64,000 nucleotides of DNA, from assembly GCA_944324405.1 (NCBI GenBank), contig CALUWF010000001.1:310001-374000 (forward strand), in the 5' to 3' direction. Each line of letters begins with the position of its first letter. Within the stretch, counting starts at the first letter, position 1. Source of the stretch: Candidatus Gastranaerophilales bacterium. GTDB lineage: Bacteria > Cyanobacteriota > Vampirovibrionia > Gastranaerophilales > Gastranaerophilaceae. The notes under the pieces are model-generated. The model ran no database searches and was not told where the DNA came from. It was given only the letters and a program-made list of their open reading frames with translations. Shown piece after piece: positions 1 to 9,180 of the stretch. A program made the position numbers and the translations under genes.

Positions 1-1
1 A

Positions 2-1930
2 GAATTCGGAGCAAGCGAGGAAGAAATTCAAAAAACGGCAAAAGAATTCTATGAAATGATTACGCAGTGTTATTTTATGCCCAATTCTCCCACGCTTATG
101 AATGCAGGAAGAGAACTCGGGCAATTGAGCGCTTGTTTTGTGCTTCCCGTCGAAGATTCTCTTGAAGGAATTTTTGAAACAATTAAAAACACCGCACTTA
201 TTCATAAATCAGGCGGCGGCACGGGCTTTTCTTTTTCAAGATTAAGGCCCAAAAACGACGTTGTGCACTCGACAATGGGTGTTTCATCCGGCCCTGTTTC
301 TTTTATGGAAGTATTTAACGCTGCAACGGAAGCCGTTAAACAAGGCGGCACAAGGCGCGGTGCAAATATGGGGATTTTAAGAATAGATCACCCGGATATT
401 TTGGAATTTATTCACTGCAAAGACGATTTGACAAAATTAAATAACTTCAACATCTCAATTGCCGTAACGGATGAATTTATGAAAGCGGTTGAAGAAGACA
501 GGGATTTTGAACTTATTCACCCCAACACAAAACAGTGTGTTAAAAAAGTAAGAGCAAAAGAAATTTTTGACATTATCGTAAAAGGTGCCTGGTCATCGGG
601 TGAGCCCGGAATTATTTTCATCGACAGAATTAACAGGGATAACCCCACTCCCGCCCTTGGCGAGATTGAATCAACAAACCCCTGCGGAGAAGTTCCGCTT
701 TTGCCTTATGAAGCTTGCAACTTAGGCTCGATTAACCTTGCAAAAATGATTAAGCAAAATCCTGCGGGCGGCCTGGATGTTGATTGGAGCAAACTTGCAA
801 ACGTTACAAGAAAAGCAATACACTTCCTTGATAACGTAATTGTTGTAAATAATTACCCTCTGCCTCAGATTGCGCAAATGGTAAGTAATATAAGAAAAAT
901 CGGGCTTGGCGTTATGGGTCTTGCGGATATGTTAATGAAGCTTGGCATTCCCTACAACTCCGAAGAAGGCTGTTCTTTGGGCGCTAAAGTGATGGAATTT
1001 ATAGATTACCACTCAAAAGCTCAAAGTATAAACTTAAGCGAGCAAAGAGGCAAATTTAAAGGTTTTGACGAAAGCGTTTATGCGCGCCCCAATTACCTTT
1101 ATGACAAATACAAAGGCAAAAGTGCCGGTGTTATTATTGATGAGATGTGGGCAGATTTAGACAACAGAATTGCAAAATCAGGTATCAGAAACGCAACAAC
1201 AACCTGCATTGCACCCACAGGTACAATCTCTATGATAGCAGGCGCCTCAGGCGGTATTGAGCCTCTGTTCGGACTTGTGTTCAAGCGCAATATCATGGAC
1301 GGCACAATTTTGCTTGAAGTTAACCCGATATTTGAAAATTACGCAAAAGAACACGGATTTTACAGCGAAGCCCTTATGGAAGAAATCGCAAATACAGGTT
1401 CTGTCGCTCATATAGACGGAATTGACGAAAAAACAAAAAATATTTTTGTCACGGCACATGACGTATCACCCGAAGCGCATATTATGATGCAGGCGGCTTT
1501 CCAACTGCATACCGATAACGCCGTTTCAAAAACAATTAACTTTGTTGAAAGTGCCACTGTTGAAGACGTTGCAAAGGCTTACATGCTTGGCTTCAAAGCG
1601 GGTCTTAAAGGTCTTACCGTTTATCGTAACAATTCAAGATGGTCATCGCAGCCTATGGTAATAGGCGAAGTAAAAGGCGCACATAAAAAAGAAGGGGAAG
1701 AAGAACAGACACAGCAGCAAGAGCAAGGCTCACAACAAAATCAACCTCAGGGCAATGTAGACATCCCCTCTTTTGAAAGTGAGCATAAAAAAGTGGAAAC
1801 TATAGGGGAGAGAACGGATGAAAACGGCGTGACTTTAAAAACCGTCGTTTGTCCCGAATGCGGTAACTCTATTGAAATGGCGGAAGGCTGCTTTATATGC
1901 CTTAACTGCGGTTACTCGGGTTGCAGCTAA
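2..1930 (+). CDS. nrdJ: Adenosylcobalamin-dependent (class II) ribonucleotide reductase, 5' end outside window
   Basis: Reduces ribonucleotides to deoxyribonucleotides with a B12-generated thiyl radical; oxygen-independent, which suits an anaerobe. The frame is open from base 2 through the first visible ATG at 56, so the gene continues past the left edge. Visible family motifs in order: SPTLMNAG, the SACFVLP cysteine, NPCGE and CNLGSINL of the catalytic barrel (about nt 675-735), GLTVYRNNSR near 1617, then a Gln-rich linker and a C-terminal CPECG...CLNCGYSGC cysteine tail (nt 1852-1926) typical of NrdJ, thought to pass electrons to the active site. A strong hairpin terminator follows, so it ends its transcript. 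Confidence 0.95.
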   Translation, partial: EFGASEEEIQKTAKEFYEMITQCYFMPNSPTLMNAGRELGQLSACFVLPVEDSLEGIFETIKNTALIHKSGGGTGFSFSRLRPKNDVVHSTMGVSSGPVSFMEVFNAATEAVKQGGTRRGANMGILRIDHPDILEFIHCKDDLTKLNNFNISIAVTDEFMKAVEEDRDFELIHPNTKQCVKKVRAKEIFDIIVKGAWSSGEPGIIFIDRINRDNPTPALGEIESTNPCGEVPLLPYEACNLGSINLAKMIKQNPAGGLDVDWSKLANVTRKAIHFLDNVIVVNNYPLPQIAQMVSNIRKIGLGVMGLADMLMKLGIPYNSEEGCSLGAKVMEFIDYHSKAQSINLSEQRGKFKGFDESVYARPNYLYDKYKGKSAGVIIDEMWADLDNRIAKSGIRNATTTCIAPTGTISMIAGASGGIEPLFGLVFKRNIMDGTILLEVNPIFENYAKEHGFYSEALMEEIANTGSVAHIDGIDEKTKNIFVTAHDVSPEAHIMMQAAFQLHTDNAVSKTINFVESATVEDVAKAYMLGFKAGLKGLTVYRNNSRWSSQPMVIGEVKGAHKKEGEEEQTQQQEQGSQQNQPQGNVDIPSFESEHKKVETIGERTDENGVTLKTVVCPECGNSIEMAEGCFICLNCGYSGCS

Positions 1931-1939
1931 AAACTTTTT

Positions 1940-1970
1940 AAGGCGGCAGTTTGCCGCCTTTAGGTTTTTT
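1940..1970 (+). terminator. Rho-independent terminator of nrdJ
   Basis: A 9-bp perfect stem (AAGGCGGCA / TGCCGCCTT, 3-nt loop) at 1940-1960 is followed by a T-rich run ending in six Ts. It lies 10 nt after the nrdJ stop. Confidence 0.85.
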
Positions 1971-1988
1971 ATATAAAATACAATTATC

Positions 1989-2714
1989 ATGCGCAAACTT
2001 TTAAACAACTTAAAAATGAAATATGACAGGTTTGTTTTTCGATTGCTTAGTGAAAAAAAATATCCGCCCGGAAATTTTAAAATTAAAATCGAAACAAAAT
2101 GTCTTGTGCTATCGCCATATATAGGTGCCGAAACAAAGGGTCTGGGGGGGCTTATCGCCCAATACCCAAAAAACTTTGAAGTGCTTGCTCTTACAAACGG
2201 CTCATCCCTTGTAAAAAACGTAAGCCAAGTTGAATCGATAAACATAAAACAGGAACAATTTTACAATGTAATGAAACTGGCCCGTGTCAAAGGCTATAAA
2301 ATTTTTGACATAAATTCAAATACTCTCAAGGATGAGTACAAAAAGATTTCAAGAATTGATATCAGCGAAGCGGATTTTATTTTTATCCCCAATCCTTTTG
2401 ATTTAAATCCTGACACGCTTGCGCTTATTACCCATTTTAAAAGAATTTTGAAAAACAGAGAATACAAAAAGACACTGCAAATTCTTATGTATGAAAGCGA
2501 TGAAACGCTTTCTTTCCCGGATTATTACGCCGATATTTCAGGTATTACAACAACTAAAAAACAAATGCTGAGTGTTTATTATCAAAATGACCAAAAACTT
2601 ATAACAGGCATTTTAGGGCTGAATAAATTCCGTGCGGTAAATCTTAATTGTGATACGGCGGAATGCTTCACGCGCTTTTACGTAGAGGACTTTTTAAGCC
2701 TCCCGCTTATATAA
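1989..2714 (+). CDS. LmbE/PIG-L-like protein with degenerate metal site
   Basis: A 241-residue protein. Its first third (KCLVLSPYIGAETKGLGG, then EVLALTNGS) follows the fold pattern of the PIG-L/LmbE deacetylase family, and KKQMLSVYYQNDQ near residue 195 matches the family's K-x-x-M/A-x-x-x-Y-x-SQ region. The hallmark zinc motif PHPDDE is replaced by SPYIGAET, so the usual His-Asp-Asp ligands are missing. Either it is a non-catalytic relative or the resemblance is only structural. No signal peptide is seen. It sits between the nrdJ terminator and a rubredoxin promoter, so it seems to be transcribed alone. A run of seven Gs at 2144-2150 could be slippery, but I have no evidence that it varies. 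Confidence 0.5.
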   Translation: MRKLLNNLKMKYDRFVFRLLSEKKYPPGNFKIKIETKCLVLSPYIGAETKGLGGLIAQYPKNFEVLALTNGSSLVKNVSQVESINIKQEQFYNVMKLARVKGYKIFDINSNTLKDEYKKISRIDISEADFIFIPNPFDLNPDTLALITHFKRILKNREYKKTLQILMYESDETLSFPDYYADISGITTTKKQMLSVYYQNDQKLITGILGLNKFRAVNLNCDTAECFTRFYVEDFLSLPLI

Positions 2715-2728
2715 GGTAAACAGGATAA

Positions 2729-2756
2729 TTGTATCGGATATTTTTTGTTGTATAAT
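2729..2756 (+). promoter_or_regulatory. Candidate sigma-70 promoter for rubredoxin
   Basis: A perfect -10 TATAAT at 2751-2756 with a weak -35 TTGTAT at 2729-2734 (16-nt spacer) lies about 30 nt upstream of the rubredoxin start. The ribosome-binding site GGAGG is at 2774-2778. Confidence 0.5.
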
Positions 2757-2785
2757 TATTCTGATGACAAAATGGAGGAAAAATT

Positions 2786-2947
2786 ATGGATAAATATGTT
2801 TGCACGGTGTGCGGCTGGGTATATGATCCCGAAGCGGGCGATCCTGCAAATGATATAGCGGCAGGAACGGCTTTTGAAAACCTGCCGGATGATTTCTTAT
2901 GCCCAATCTGCGGTGTGGGTAAAGATCAATTTGAAAAACAAGCGTAA
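2786..2947 (+). CDS. Rubredoxin
   Basis: A 53-residue electron carrier binding one iron through four cysteines: CTVCGW near the N-terminus and CPICG near residue 39, with the conserved [10 protein letters not shown] segment between. Length is exactly that of the family. It starts at ATG 2786 after a good GGAGG site. The flavodiiron gene follows 230 nt downstream; in anaerobes rubredoxin donates electrons to that enzyme for oxygen or NO detoxification, so the pair likely works together. Confidence 0.95.
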   Translation: MDKYVCTVCGWVYDPEAGDPANDIAAGTAFENLPDDFLCPICGVGKDQFEKQA

Positions 2948-3177
2948 ATAATGCTTGAAATTTTAAGCTTTAAACAATAAAGCAAAGACGGCACAGGATG
3001 ATTGCGGCAGCAAAGCACAAGCATATGCGCCAAATGTGCAAAGTCTGCCCAAAATCCTTGGCTGCCGGACTAAAGTTCTTCTTGGGGCACCCGGCTTTAA
3101 AAGGAACTTAAAATTTGGCATCTTAAAAGCAAGCATTACATAAACCAAAAAAACCATAATAAAAAAGGAATAAATTT

Positions 3178-4359
3178 ATGAAACTAATTAAGAATGGCGT
3201 ATACTATTGCGGTGTCGAGGATTTCGGAAGAAAAATCTTTGACCAGCTCATCCCGCTGCCAAACGGCACGACTTATAACTCTTATTACGTTGAAGGAAGC
3301 GAAAAACGCGCTCTTATTGATACTTCGTATTCAAAAACAATTGAAGAATACATTGAAAAGCTTAACGGCAAGGGCGAATTTATCGACTATGTAATAGCAA
3401 ACCATGCAGAGGGCGACCATTCCGAGGCTCTTGTTAAAATACTTCAAATGAATCCCGATGCCAAAGTTGTCACAAATAAAAAATGCTCAGAACTTTTAAT
3501 TGACCAATACGGTATCCCGCAGAGCAAATTTCAAATTATAAACGATGGCGACGAGCTTTCCTTGGGCGATAAAACAATTAAATTTCACCTTGCGCCCTGG
3601 GTACACTGGCCCGATACAATGTTTAGCGAGCTTAAAGAAGACAAAATTCTTTTTACATGCGATTTTTTAGGCGCACATATAACATATAAACAAGGGCAAA
3701 TATGGGCGGAAGAAACACCTGAATATCTTTTGAGCGCAAAAAGATATTACGCCGAAATTATGATGCCCTTCAGGCCGCACTGCAAAAAATACGTCAATAA
3801 AGTTGAGGAAATAAAACCCGAAATTATCTGCCCGTCGCACGGCGGAATTTATAAAAACCCGGAATTTATCCTAAATGCATATCGCGAGTGGACATCGGAT
3901 GTGCCTAAAAACAAAGTTGTAATACCTTATGTTTCGATGTATCAAAATACCGAACGTATGGCGCAAAGGCTTGAAAAAGGACTTAGAGAAGAAGGGGTTG
4001 AAGTACACAAATTCGACCTAATCACTGATGACATAGGCGATTTGGCAGTAGAACTTGTTGACGCTGCAACCGTAGTATTCGGCGCATCCATGGTTCTTGC
4101 CATGCCTCATCCTTACGCATTTTTTGGAGTATATCTGACAAATGCGCTAAGGCCGAATGTTAAATTTATGTCTGTCATTGGCTCTTATGGCTGGGGCGGC
4201 AATTTGCTCGGCAAAATTGAGGAAAACACAAACCTTTTACAAGCGCAAAGACTTGACGATATAATTGTAAAAGGAAGAGCAAAAGAAGAAGATATGGAGC
4301 GAATTGACGCGCTTGCCCACACAATCGCCCAAAAACACAGAGAAATAGGCGCCAAATAA
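3178..4359 (+). CDS. fprA: Flavodiiron protein (oxygen / nitric oxide reductase)
   Basis: 393 residues, the usual two-domain length. The N-terminal metallo-beta-lactamase-like domain carries the diiron ligands His76-x-Glu78-x-Asp80-His81, then TCDFLGAH and SHGG. The C-terminal half (from about residue 250, VVIPYVSMYQNTERMA) is a flavodoxin-like FMN domain. The family reduces O2 to water or NO to N2O in the cytoplasm using rubredoxin, which is encoded just upstream. The gene overlaps the next one by 1 nt (TAATG), implying translational coupling. Which gas is the true substrate cannot be told from sequence. Confidence 0.93.
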   Translation: MKLIKNGVYYCGVEDFGRKIFDQLIPLPNGTTYNSYYVEGSEKRALIDTSYSKTIEEYIEKLNGKGEFIDYVIANHAEGDHSEALVKILQMNPDAKVVTNKKCSELLIDQYGIPQSKFQIINDGDELSLGDKTIKFHLAPWVHWPDTMFSELKEDKILFTCDFLGAHITYKQGQIWAEETPEYLLSAKRYYAEIMMPFRPHCKKYVNKVEEIKPEIICPSHGGIYKNPEFILNAYREWTSDVPKNKVVIPYVSMYQNTERMAQRLEKGLREEGVEVHKFDLITDDIGDLAVELVDAATVVFGASMVLAMPHPYAFFGVYLTNALRPNVKFMSVIGSYGWGGNLLGKIEENTNLLQAQRLDDIIVKGRAKEEDMERIDALAHTIAQKHREIGAK

Positions 4360-5612
4360 TGAAAAAACTCAGACAAAGCCCCGCGCAGATTGTAAAAGAA
4401 GCGGAAGAAGAAGTAAAAAAATACTTTGAAAAAATTGACGAAATAAGAGATTTTAATCAGGAAAAAGTACTTAGAGCCTTTCAAAAAAATAAAATCGGCG
4501 AGGAACATTTCTACACCGTAACAGGCTACGGACACGATGATATGGGCAGAGAAGCTCTTGATAATGTCTTTGCCGATGTTTTTAAGGCTCAAAAGGCAAT
4601 AGTGCGCCCTCATTTTGTATCGGGCACACACACCCTTGCCTGTGTACTCTTTGGCATTTTAAGATATCAGGACACCTTAATGTCTGTTGCGGGAAAACCC
4701 TATGATACTCTTGATGAGATAATAGGACACTCCCGCCAAGGCGTACATCCGGCCTGTTCTCTAAAAGGCCACGGGGTGGACTACATTGAAGTGCCGCTGA
4801 TTGAGGACACTCTTGTTGATTTTGGGGCGATTTCAAGAAAAATAACCCCGGAAACCAAAATGGCGCTTATTCAACGTTCGCGCGGATACAGCCTGAGGCA
4901 TTCTATCCCGATAAAAGAAATAGAGCAGATTATTTTGACAATCAAAGAAAAAAACCCGAATACAATTTGTTTTGTAGACAACTGCTACGGCGAATTTGTA
5001 GAGGATAAAGAACCGCTTGAAGTCGGCGCGGATATAATCGCGGGAAGCTTAATCAAAAACCCCGGAGGCGGCATAGTGGAAGCGGGCGGCTATATCGCAG
5101 GAAGGGCTGATTTGGTTGAAATGTGCGCAAATCGCCTTACGGCACCGGGTATCGGAAGTGAGGGCGGCGCTATGTTTAATCAGACACGCACCATGCTTCA
5201 AGGCTTTTTTATGGCGCCCTCGGTTGTATCGGAAGCGCACAAAGGCGCGCGCCTTGCGGCTAAAGTCTTTGAAACAATAGGTTTTAAAACACATCCGCGC
5301 TCAAGAGAGGACAGAACAGACTTAATTCAAACAATAAAATTTGAAGACCCAAAGGCACAAGCGGCTTTTTGCCGTGCGCTGCAAAAATATTCACCCGTTG
5401 AAAGCTACCTGACACCAATTCCCGACGGTGTTCCCGGGTATGAAGATAAGCTTATTATGGCAGGCGGAAGTTTTATAGAAGGCTCGACTCTTGAACTCTC
5501 CGCAGACGGCCCCGTCCGTCCGCCTTATGCGGTTTATATGCAGGGCGGGTTAAACTATGCGCATGTAAAAATAGCGCTCAGAGGCATTCTTGAAGAGCTG
5601 AGCGAAATTTAA
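4359..5612 (+). CDS. PLP-dependent methionine gamma-lyase family protein ('aluminium resistance protein')
   Basis: 417 residues matching the Met_gamma_lyase / aluminium-resistance family of fold-type I PLP enzymes. Visible signs: GYGHDDMGREALD near the N-terminus, RPHFVSGTHT cofactor loop, VDNCYGEFVE, and AGSLIKNPGGG, whose lysine is the expected Schiff-base residue. True substrates of the family are poorly known. It overlaps the flavodiiron gene by one base and ends 2 nt from the convergent radA. Confidence 0.8.
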   Translation: MKKLRQSPAQIVKEAEEEVKKYFEKIDEIRDFNQEKVLRAFQKNKIGEEHFYTVTGYGHDDMGREALDNVFADVFKAQKAIVRPHFVSGTHTLACVLFGILRYQDTLMSVAGKPYDTLDEIIGHSRQGVHPACSLKGHGVDYIEVPLIEDTLVDFGAISRKITPETKMALIQRSRGYSLRHSIPIKEIEQIILTIKEKNPNTICFVDNCYGEFVEDKEPLEVGADIIAGSLIKNPGGGIVEAGGYIAGRADLVEMCANRLTAPGIGSEGGAMFNQTRTMLQGFFMAPSVVSEAHKGARLAAKVFETIGFKTHPRSREDRTDLIQTIKFEDPKAQAAFCRALQKYSPVESYLTPIPDGVPGYEDKLIMAGGSFIEGSTLELSADGPVRPPYAVYMQGGLNYAHVKIALRGILEELSEI

Positions 5613-5613
5613 C

Positions 5614-7014
5614 CTACTCTTTAAAAGCCTGTATAATAGCGTCAGTAAGCTTATTTACCTGCAAAATTTTAATATCAAGCTTATTGAGTTTTTGGGCAGC
5701 ATTTGCGTTTACAGCCGGTACTATTGCATACTCAAACCCGAGCTTTTGTGCCTCTTTGAGCCTTTTTTCAAGGTTATCCACAGCCCTTATTTCTCCTGAC
5801 AGCCCGATTTCGCCTATTATTACGGTTTTTTTCTTAATTGCAATATCGCGCGCACAGCTTACAATCGCAAGCGCTGCGCCCAAATCCGCCGCAGGCTCTA
5901 TTATATCTATCCCGCCGATTACGTTTATATAAACATCCTGTTTTGACAAATTCAGACCAACCCTTTTTTCAAGCACGGCAAGAATTTGCAGCAGCCTGTT
6001 ATATTCTATTCCGCGCGCAACACGCCTTGGATTGGGATAGGGGGTAGAACCCGTCAAAGACTGAATTTCAAGCAGCAGCACACGTGTTCCTTCGACGGAT
6101 GCAATGACCGAACAGCCGCAGTTATTAACATCCAAAGAATCCAAAAACAACTCGGAGGGGTTTAAAACCTCGCTTAGGCCGTCATCATCCATATTAAAAA
6201 CCCCGACCTCTGACGTTGCACCAAAACGATTTTTAATCGAGCGCAAGATACGGCAGCTTTTATACCTGTCCCCTTCAAAGTTTATAACGCAATCAACCAT
6301 ATGTTCTAAAACCTTGGGGCCTGCGATATTTCCTTCTTTTGTAACATGCCCTATAATTACGGTTGTGATATTTTTTTGCTTTGCAATTCGCATTAAAATA
6401 TTTGTACACTCGCGAATTTGCGAAACCGAACCGCAAGAGCTTGTTATTTGAGAGGAAAAAACAGCCTGAATAGAATCTACAACAAGAAATTTAGGGTTAA
6501 TTTCATCAATTTGTTTTATAACCTCTTCAAGACAGTTTTGACTTGTGACATACAAACACTCGCTTTTTACCCCAAGCCGCATCGCCCTTAATTTTACCTG
6601 CCGCGGAGATTCTTCCGCGCAAACGTAAAGAGCGCGGATGGCCGGGGAATTGCTTTTTTCCGAACACAAATTCCTGCATGCCTGCAAAACAAGAGTGGAT
6701 TTACCTATTCCCGGGTCGCCCGCCAAAAGGACAAGAGAACCTTCTACAAAACCTCCTCCGAGCACTCTGTCAAATTCCTCCATGCCTGTTTTAAGGCGAA
6801 TTTTTTCATCGTTTTCAACTTCGTTGATTTTCTGCACCTTAAGTTCATTATTTAAAATAAGGCTCGGAGCGGAATTTGTCTTAAGCTGAGGGGCATCCTG
6901 CACGACCTCTTCGCAAAATGTCGCAAAATTCCCGCAATCAGGACACCTTCCAAGGTATGAAAAGCTCTCATACCCGCAGGATTGACATACCCATTTTGTT
7001 TTTGTCTTTGCCAT
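5614..7014 (-). CDS. radA: DNA repair protein RadA/Sms
   Basis: 466 residues, normal length. The N-terminal zinc finger (CQSCGY...CPDCG, residues 10-28) is followed by a RecA-like ATPase with Walker A GDPGIGKST (99-107), the RadA-specific KNRFG motif (SIKNRFGATSEVG) and a C-terminal Lon-protease-like domain. RadA extends D-loops by branch migration during recombination. It is therefore one host candidate for helping homologous exchange between cassettes in the array at 31-40 kb (inference only). Confidence 0.95.
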   Translation of the reverse strand: MAKTKTKWVCQSCGYESFSYLGRCPDCGNFATFCEEVVQDAPQLKTNSAPSLILNNELKVQKINEVENDEKIRLKTGMEEFDRVLGGGFVEGSLVLLAGDPGIGKSTLVLQACRNLCSEKSNSPAIRALYVCAEESPRQVKLRAMRLGVKSECLYVTSQNCLEEVIKQIDEINPKFLVVDSIQAVFSSQITSSCGSVSQIRECTNILMRIAKQKNITTVIIGHVTKEGNIAGPKVLEHMVDCVINFEGDRYKSCRILRSIKNRFGATSEVGVFNMDDDGLSEVLNPSELFLDSLDVNNCGCSVIASVEGTRVLLLEIQSLTGSTPYPNPRRVARGIEYNRLLQILAVLEKRVGLNLSKQDVYINVIGGIDIIEPAADLGAALAIVSCARDIAIKKKTVIIGEIGLSGEIRAVDNLEKRLKEAQKLGFEYAIVPAVNANAAQKLNKLDIKILQVNKLTDAIIQAFKE

Positions 7015-7482
7015 AGGTATATTTTAATCTTGTGAAAGTGATTGTTCAATAGATTTGTTTAAATATTTTGCCCGCAGATATATATAATGCCGCACCCCTG
7101 TCGGTGTTTAGGGTCTTAATAATTGTGCGAATTTATTTTTAATGTGCCGCTGTCACCCTGAATTTATTTCAGGGTCTTAGCAGTGCAGAAAGCATACAAG
7201 CAGCGTGGACACAGTGCAACGGTGTGCATTAATTAGCAACGTCAATAAGATCCTGAAACACCAAGTAGGAACAAGCAAATTTAAAACACCAATTTAAACT
7301 CACAAAAAAAAAGCCGTCATAAAAGGCGGCTACTAGACTTGGGGAGGAGGTTTTGAGTTAGGACTTTATGTCCTTATGTTATAAATTTCGACAGAGTTTT
7401 TTAAATCTTTAGCCATATCGTCCATACGTATTAATTTTTTAAAAATGTTCAATATTTGCGCGCCTTTTGTTAAAATATTTCT
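7015..7482. other. Intergenic stretch with hairpins, no gene seen
   Basis: About 470 bp between divergent radA and the hydrolase gene. No convincing ORF or tRNA. It holds two inverted repeats: CCCTGAA...TTTCAGGG near 7159-7178 and AGCCGTC...GGCGGCT near 7311-7330. The short word AGGGTCTTA occurs twice. Function unknown. Confidence 0.5.
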
Positions 7483-8259
7483 ATGAAGAAATTTTTTGCT
7501 CTGTTATTAATAATCTTTTTTTCTTTTACACTTTTGGGTGCAGACGCTGCAACAAAGAAGAAAAAAGTCAGAAAACCAAAAACAAAGACAAGAATAGAAC
7601 TTGAAGCAAAAGACGGATTTTTGCTTGTGGGAGATTTATATTTTTCCCCGCAGAGAAAGCCTCCCTGCCCGCTTGTAATTCTTTTGCATTCTTTCGGTTC
7701 GCGGGCGTCAGACTGGGGGAATATGCCGGAAACTCTGCGTCTTAAAAATTATAACGTTTTGGCGCTTGATTTAAGAGGACATGGCAGAAGCGTTTATACA
7801 AAAAATTTACGCTTTAAATCAAGAATGAATTTTGAAAAAGAGGACTGGGTTAAATACCCCATTGATGTTATAAGTTCAATAGAATACATTAAAAAGAACT
7901 ACCCGCAGATAAATGCGAATGAAGTATATCTTGTCGGTGCGGATTTAGGGGCAAATAGCGCTGTTCTTGCCGCCTCTATCATGAAAAACAAACCTAAAAA
8001 AATGGTTTTAATCTCTCCTTATGTTTCATTTAAAAACCTTGATATAGCGCTTATTGTACCGAAACTTGCAAGTGTTCCGATGATGGTAATGGCTTCGCGC
8101 GCCGATAAATATTCCTATTCACAAAGCGACATCATATATCGCCTCATACATTCTCAAAAAGTTTTAAAACTCTACGATGAAGGCGGCTCGGGAAATTTAC
8201 TTTTAAAGCGCAATCCTGTTTCCTATGATGAAATAGTTAAATACATTTCAGGCAAATAG
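7483..8259 (+). CDS. Secreted alpha/beta-hydrolase-like protein with altered catalytic residues
   Basis: 258 residues with a clear signal peptide (MKKFFALLLIIFFSFTLLG) and a Lys-rich segment after it. The fold signature is present: VILLHSFGS oxyanion region, LALDLRGHGRS, and a nucleophile elbow at GADLGAN. In that elbow Asp replaces the usual Ser. Asp nucleophiles do occur in haloalkane dehalogenases and epoxide hydrolases, but the C-terminal region where His should sit reads GGSGNLLLK with no His. It may be a non-catalytic or unusual relative. It is probably envelope-associated and transcribed alone. Confidence 0.65.
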   Translation: MKKFFALLLIIFFSFTLLGADAATKKKKVRKPKTKTRIELEAKDGFLLVGDLYFSPQRKPPCPLVILLHSFGSRASDWGNMPETLRLKNYNVLALDLRGHGRSVYTKNLRFKSRMNFEKEDWVKYPIDVISSIEYIKKNYPQINANEVYLVGADLGANSAVLAASIMKNKPKKMVLISPYVSFKNLDIALIVPKLASVPMMVMASRADKYSYSQSDIIYRLIHSQKVLKLYDEGGSGNLLLKRNPVSYDEIVKYISGK

Positions 8260-8316
8260 ATGATTTAAAATACCCAACATATGTATATACTATACATACA
8301 CTTAGGGGAATTTTAA

Positions 8317-9180
8317 ATGGCAGGGAATTTAAAAACAAAAAGCGAACAAAAAGAGGGTTTAAGGGTTGTAAAACCTGCCAAAACTACTGCTTTTAGCGAT
8401 ATTGACCTTAATAACTGGAAAATGTATTCGCATATTAAAACAGGCTCTCTCTGGGAATTTGCTTCGCGCGATAAATCAAACGGACACAGCTACGATTACC
8501 ATGGCAACTACATCCCGCAGATTGCAACCCAGCTTTTTGAACGCTTCACAAAAAAAGGCGACATCATTTTAGATTTGTTTTTCGGCTCGGGCACATCGGG
8601 CATTGAAGCACTCAATATGGAAAGAAGATGTATAGGCGTAGAGCTTAAAGAAGATATGGTCGATTACGTATCTAAAAAATTTACAAAGCGTGAACTTGTT
8701 TCAAAAATGAATATAATCTGTGCCGACAGCGCATCTGAAGCCGCAAAAGAAAAAATTGAAGCCCGTCTTGAGATTATGGGTAAAAAAGCGGCGCAGTTCC
8801 TTGTTTTGCACCCGCCATACGACAATATAATTAAATTCAGTGACAAAAAAGAAGATTTATCAAACTGCGAAACAACGGAAGAATTTTACGAACTTTTTAA
8901 AAAGGTCGCAAAAAACGGCTATGACCTGCTTGAAAAGAAACGCTTTGCCGCTCTTATAATAGGCGATAAATACGCAAACTCGCGTCTTGTGAATTTAAGC
9001 TTTGAATGCCAAAGGCGCATGGAAGAGCTGGGCTTTATCACAAAAGCCGTTATTGTGAAAAATATCACGGGCAACGAAAAAGCAAAAGGTAAACAGGCAA
9101 ACCTGTGGCGCTACAGAGCACTGGCGGGCGGATTTTATACTTTTGATCATGAATACATTATGGTCTTTCAAAAGTTATAG
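8317..9180 (+). CDS. DNA N4/N6 methyltransferase-like protein
   Basis: 287 residues. The SAM-binding motif DLFFGSGTSGIEAL and catalytic HPPYDNI (a PPY-type motif IV) mark the N6-adenine/N4-cytosine methylase family, preceded by the YHGNYIPQIATQLFERFTKKGD segment typical of the group. No restriction endonuclease or specificity gene lies nearby, so it looks like an orphan methylase. An RNA substrate cannot be excluded. A good AGGGGA site precedes the start. It ends with a 6-nt overlap into the convergent next gene. Confidence 0.75.
   Translation: MAGNLKTKSEQKEGLRVVKPAKTTAFSDIDLNNWKMYSHIKTGSLWEFASRDKSNGHSYDYHGNYIPQIATQLFERFTKKGDIILDLFFGSGTSGIEALNMERRCIGVELKEDMVDYVSKKFTKRELVSKMNIICADSASEAAKEKIEARLEIMGKKAAQFLVLHPPYDNIIKFSDKKEDLSNCETTEEFYELFKKVAKNGYDLLEKKRFAALIIGDKYANSRLVNLSFECQRRMEELGFITKAVIVKNITGNEKAKGKQANLWRYRALAGGFYTFDHEYIMVFQKL

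Noticed and set aside
2144-2150. G7 tract as a phase-variable switch
   Set aside because: A single short tract inside an otherwise normal frame, with no sign of a second state and no reason to vary this protein.
2948-3177. Gene in the gap between rubredoxin and the flavodiiron protein
   Set aside because: The only frame (minus strand, 64 residues) has no ribosome-binding site and atypical composition.
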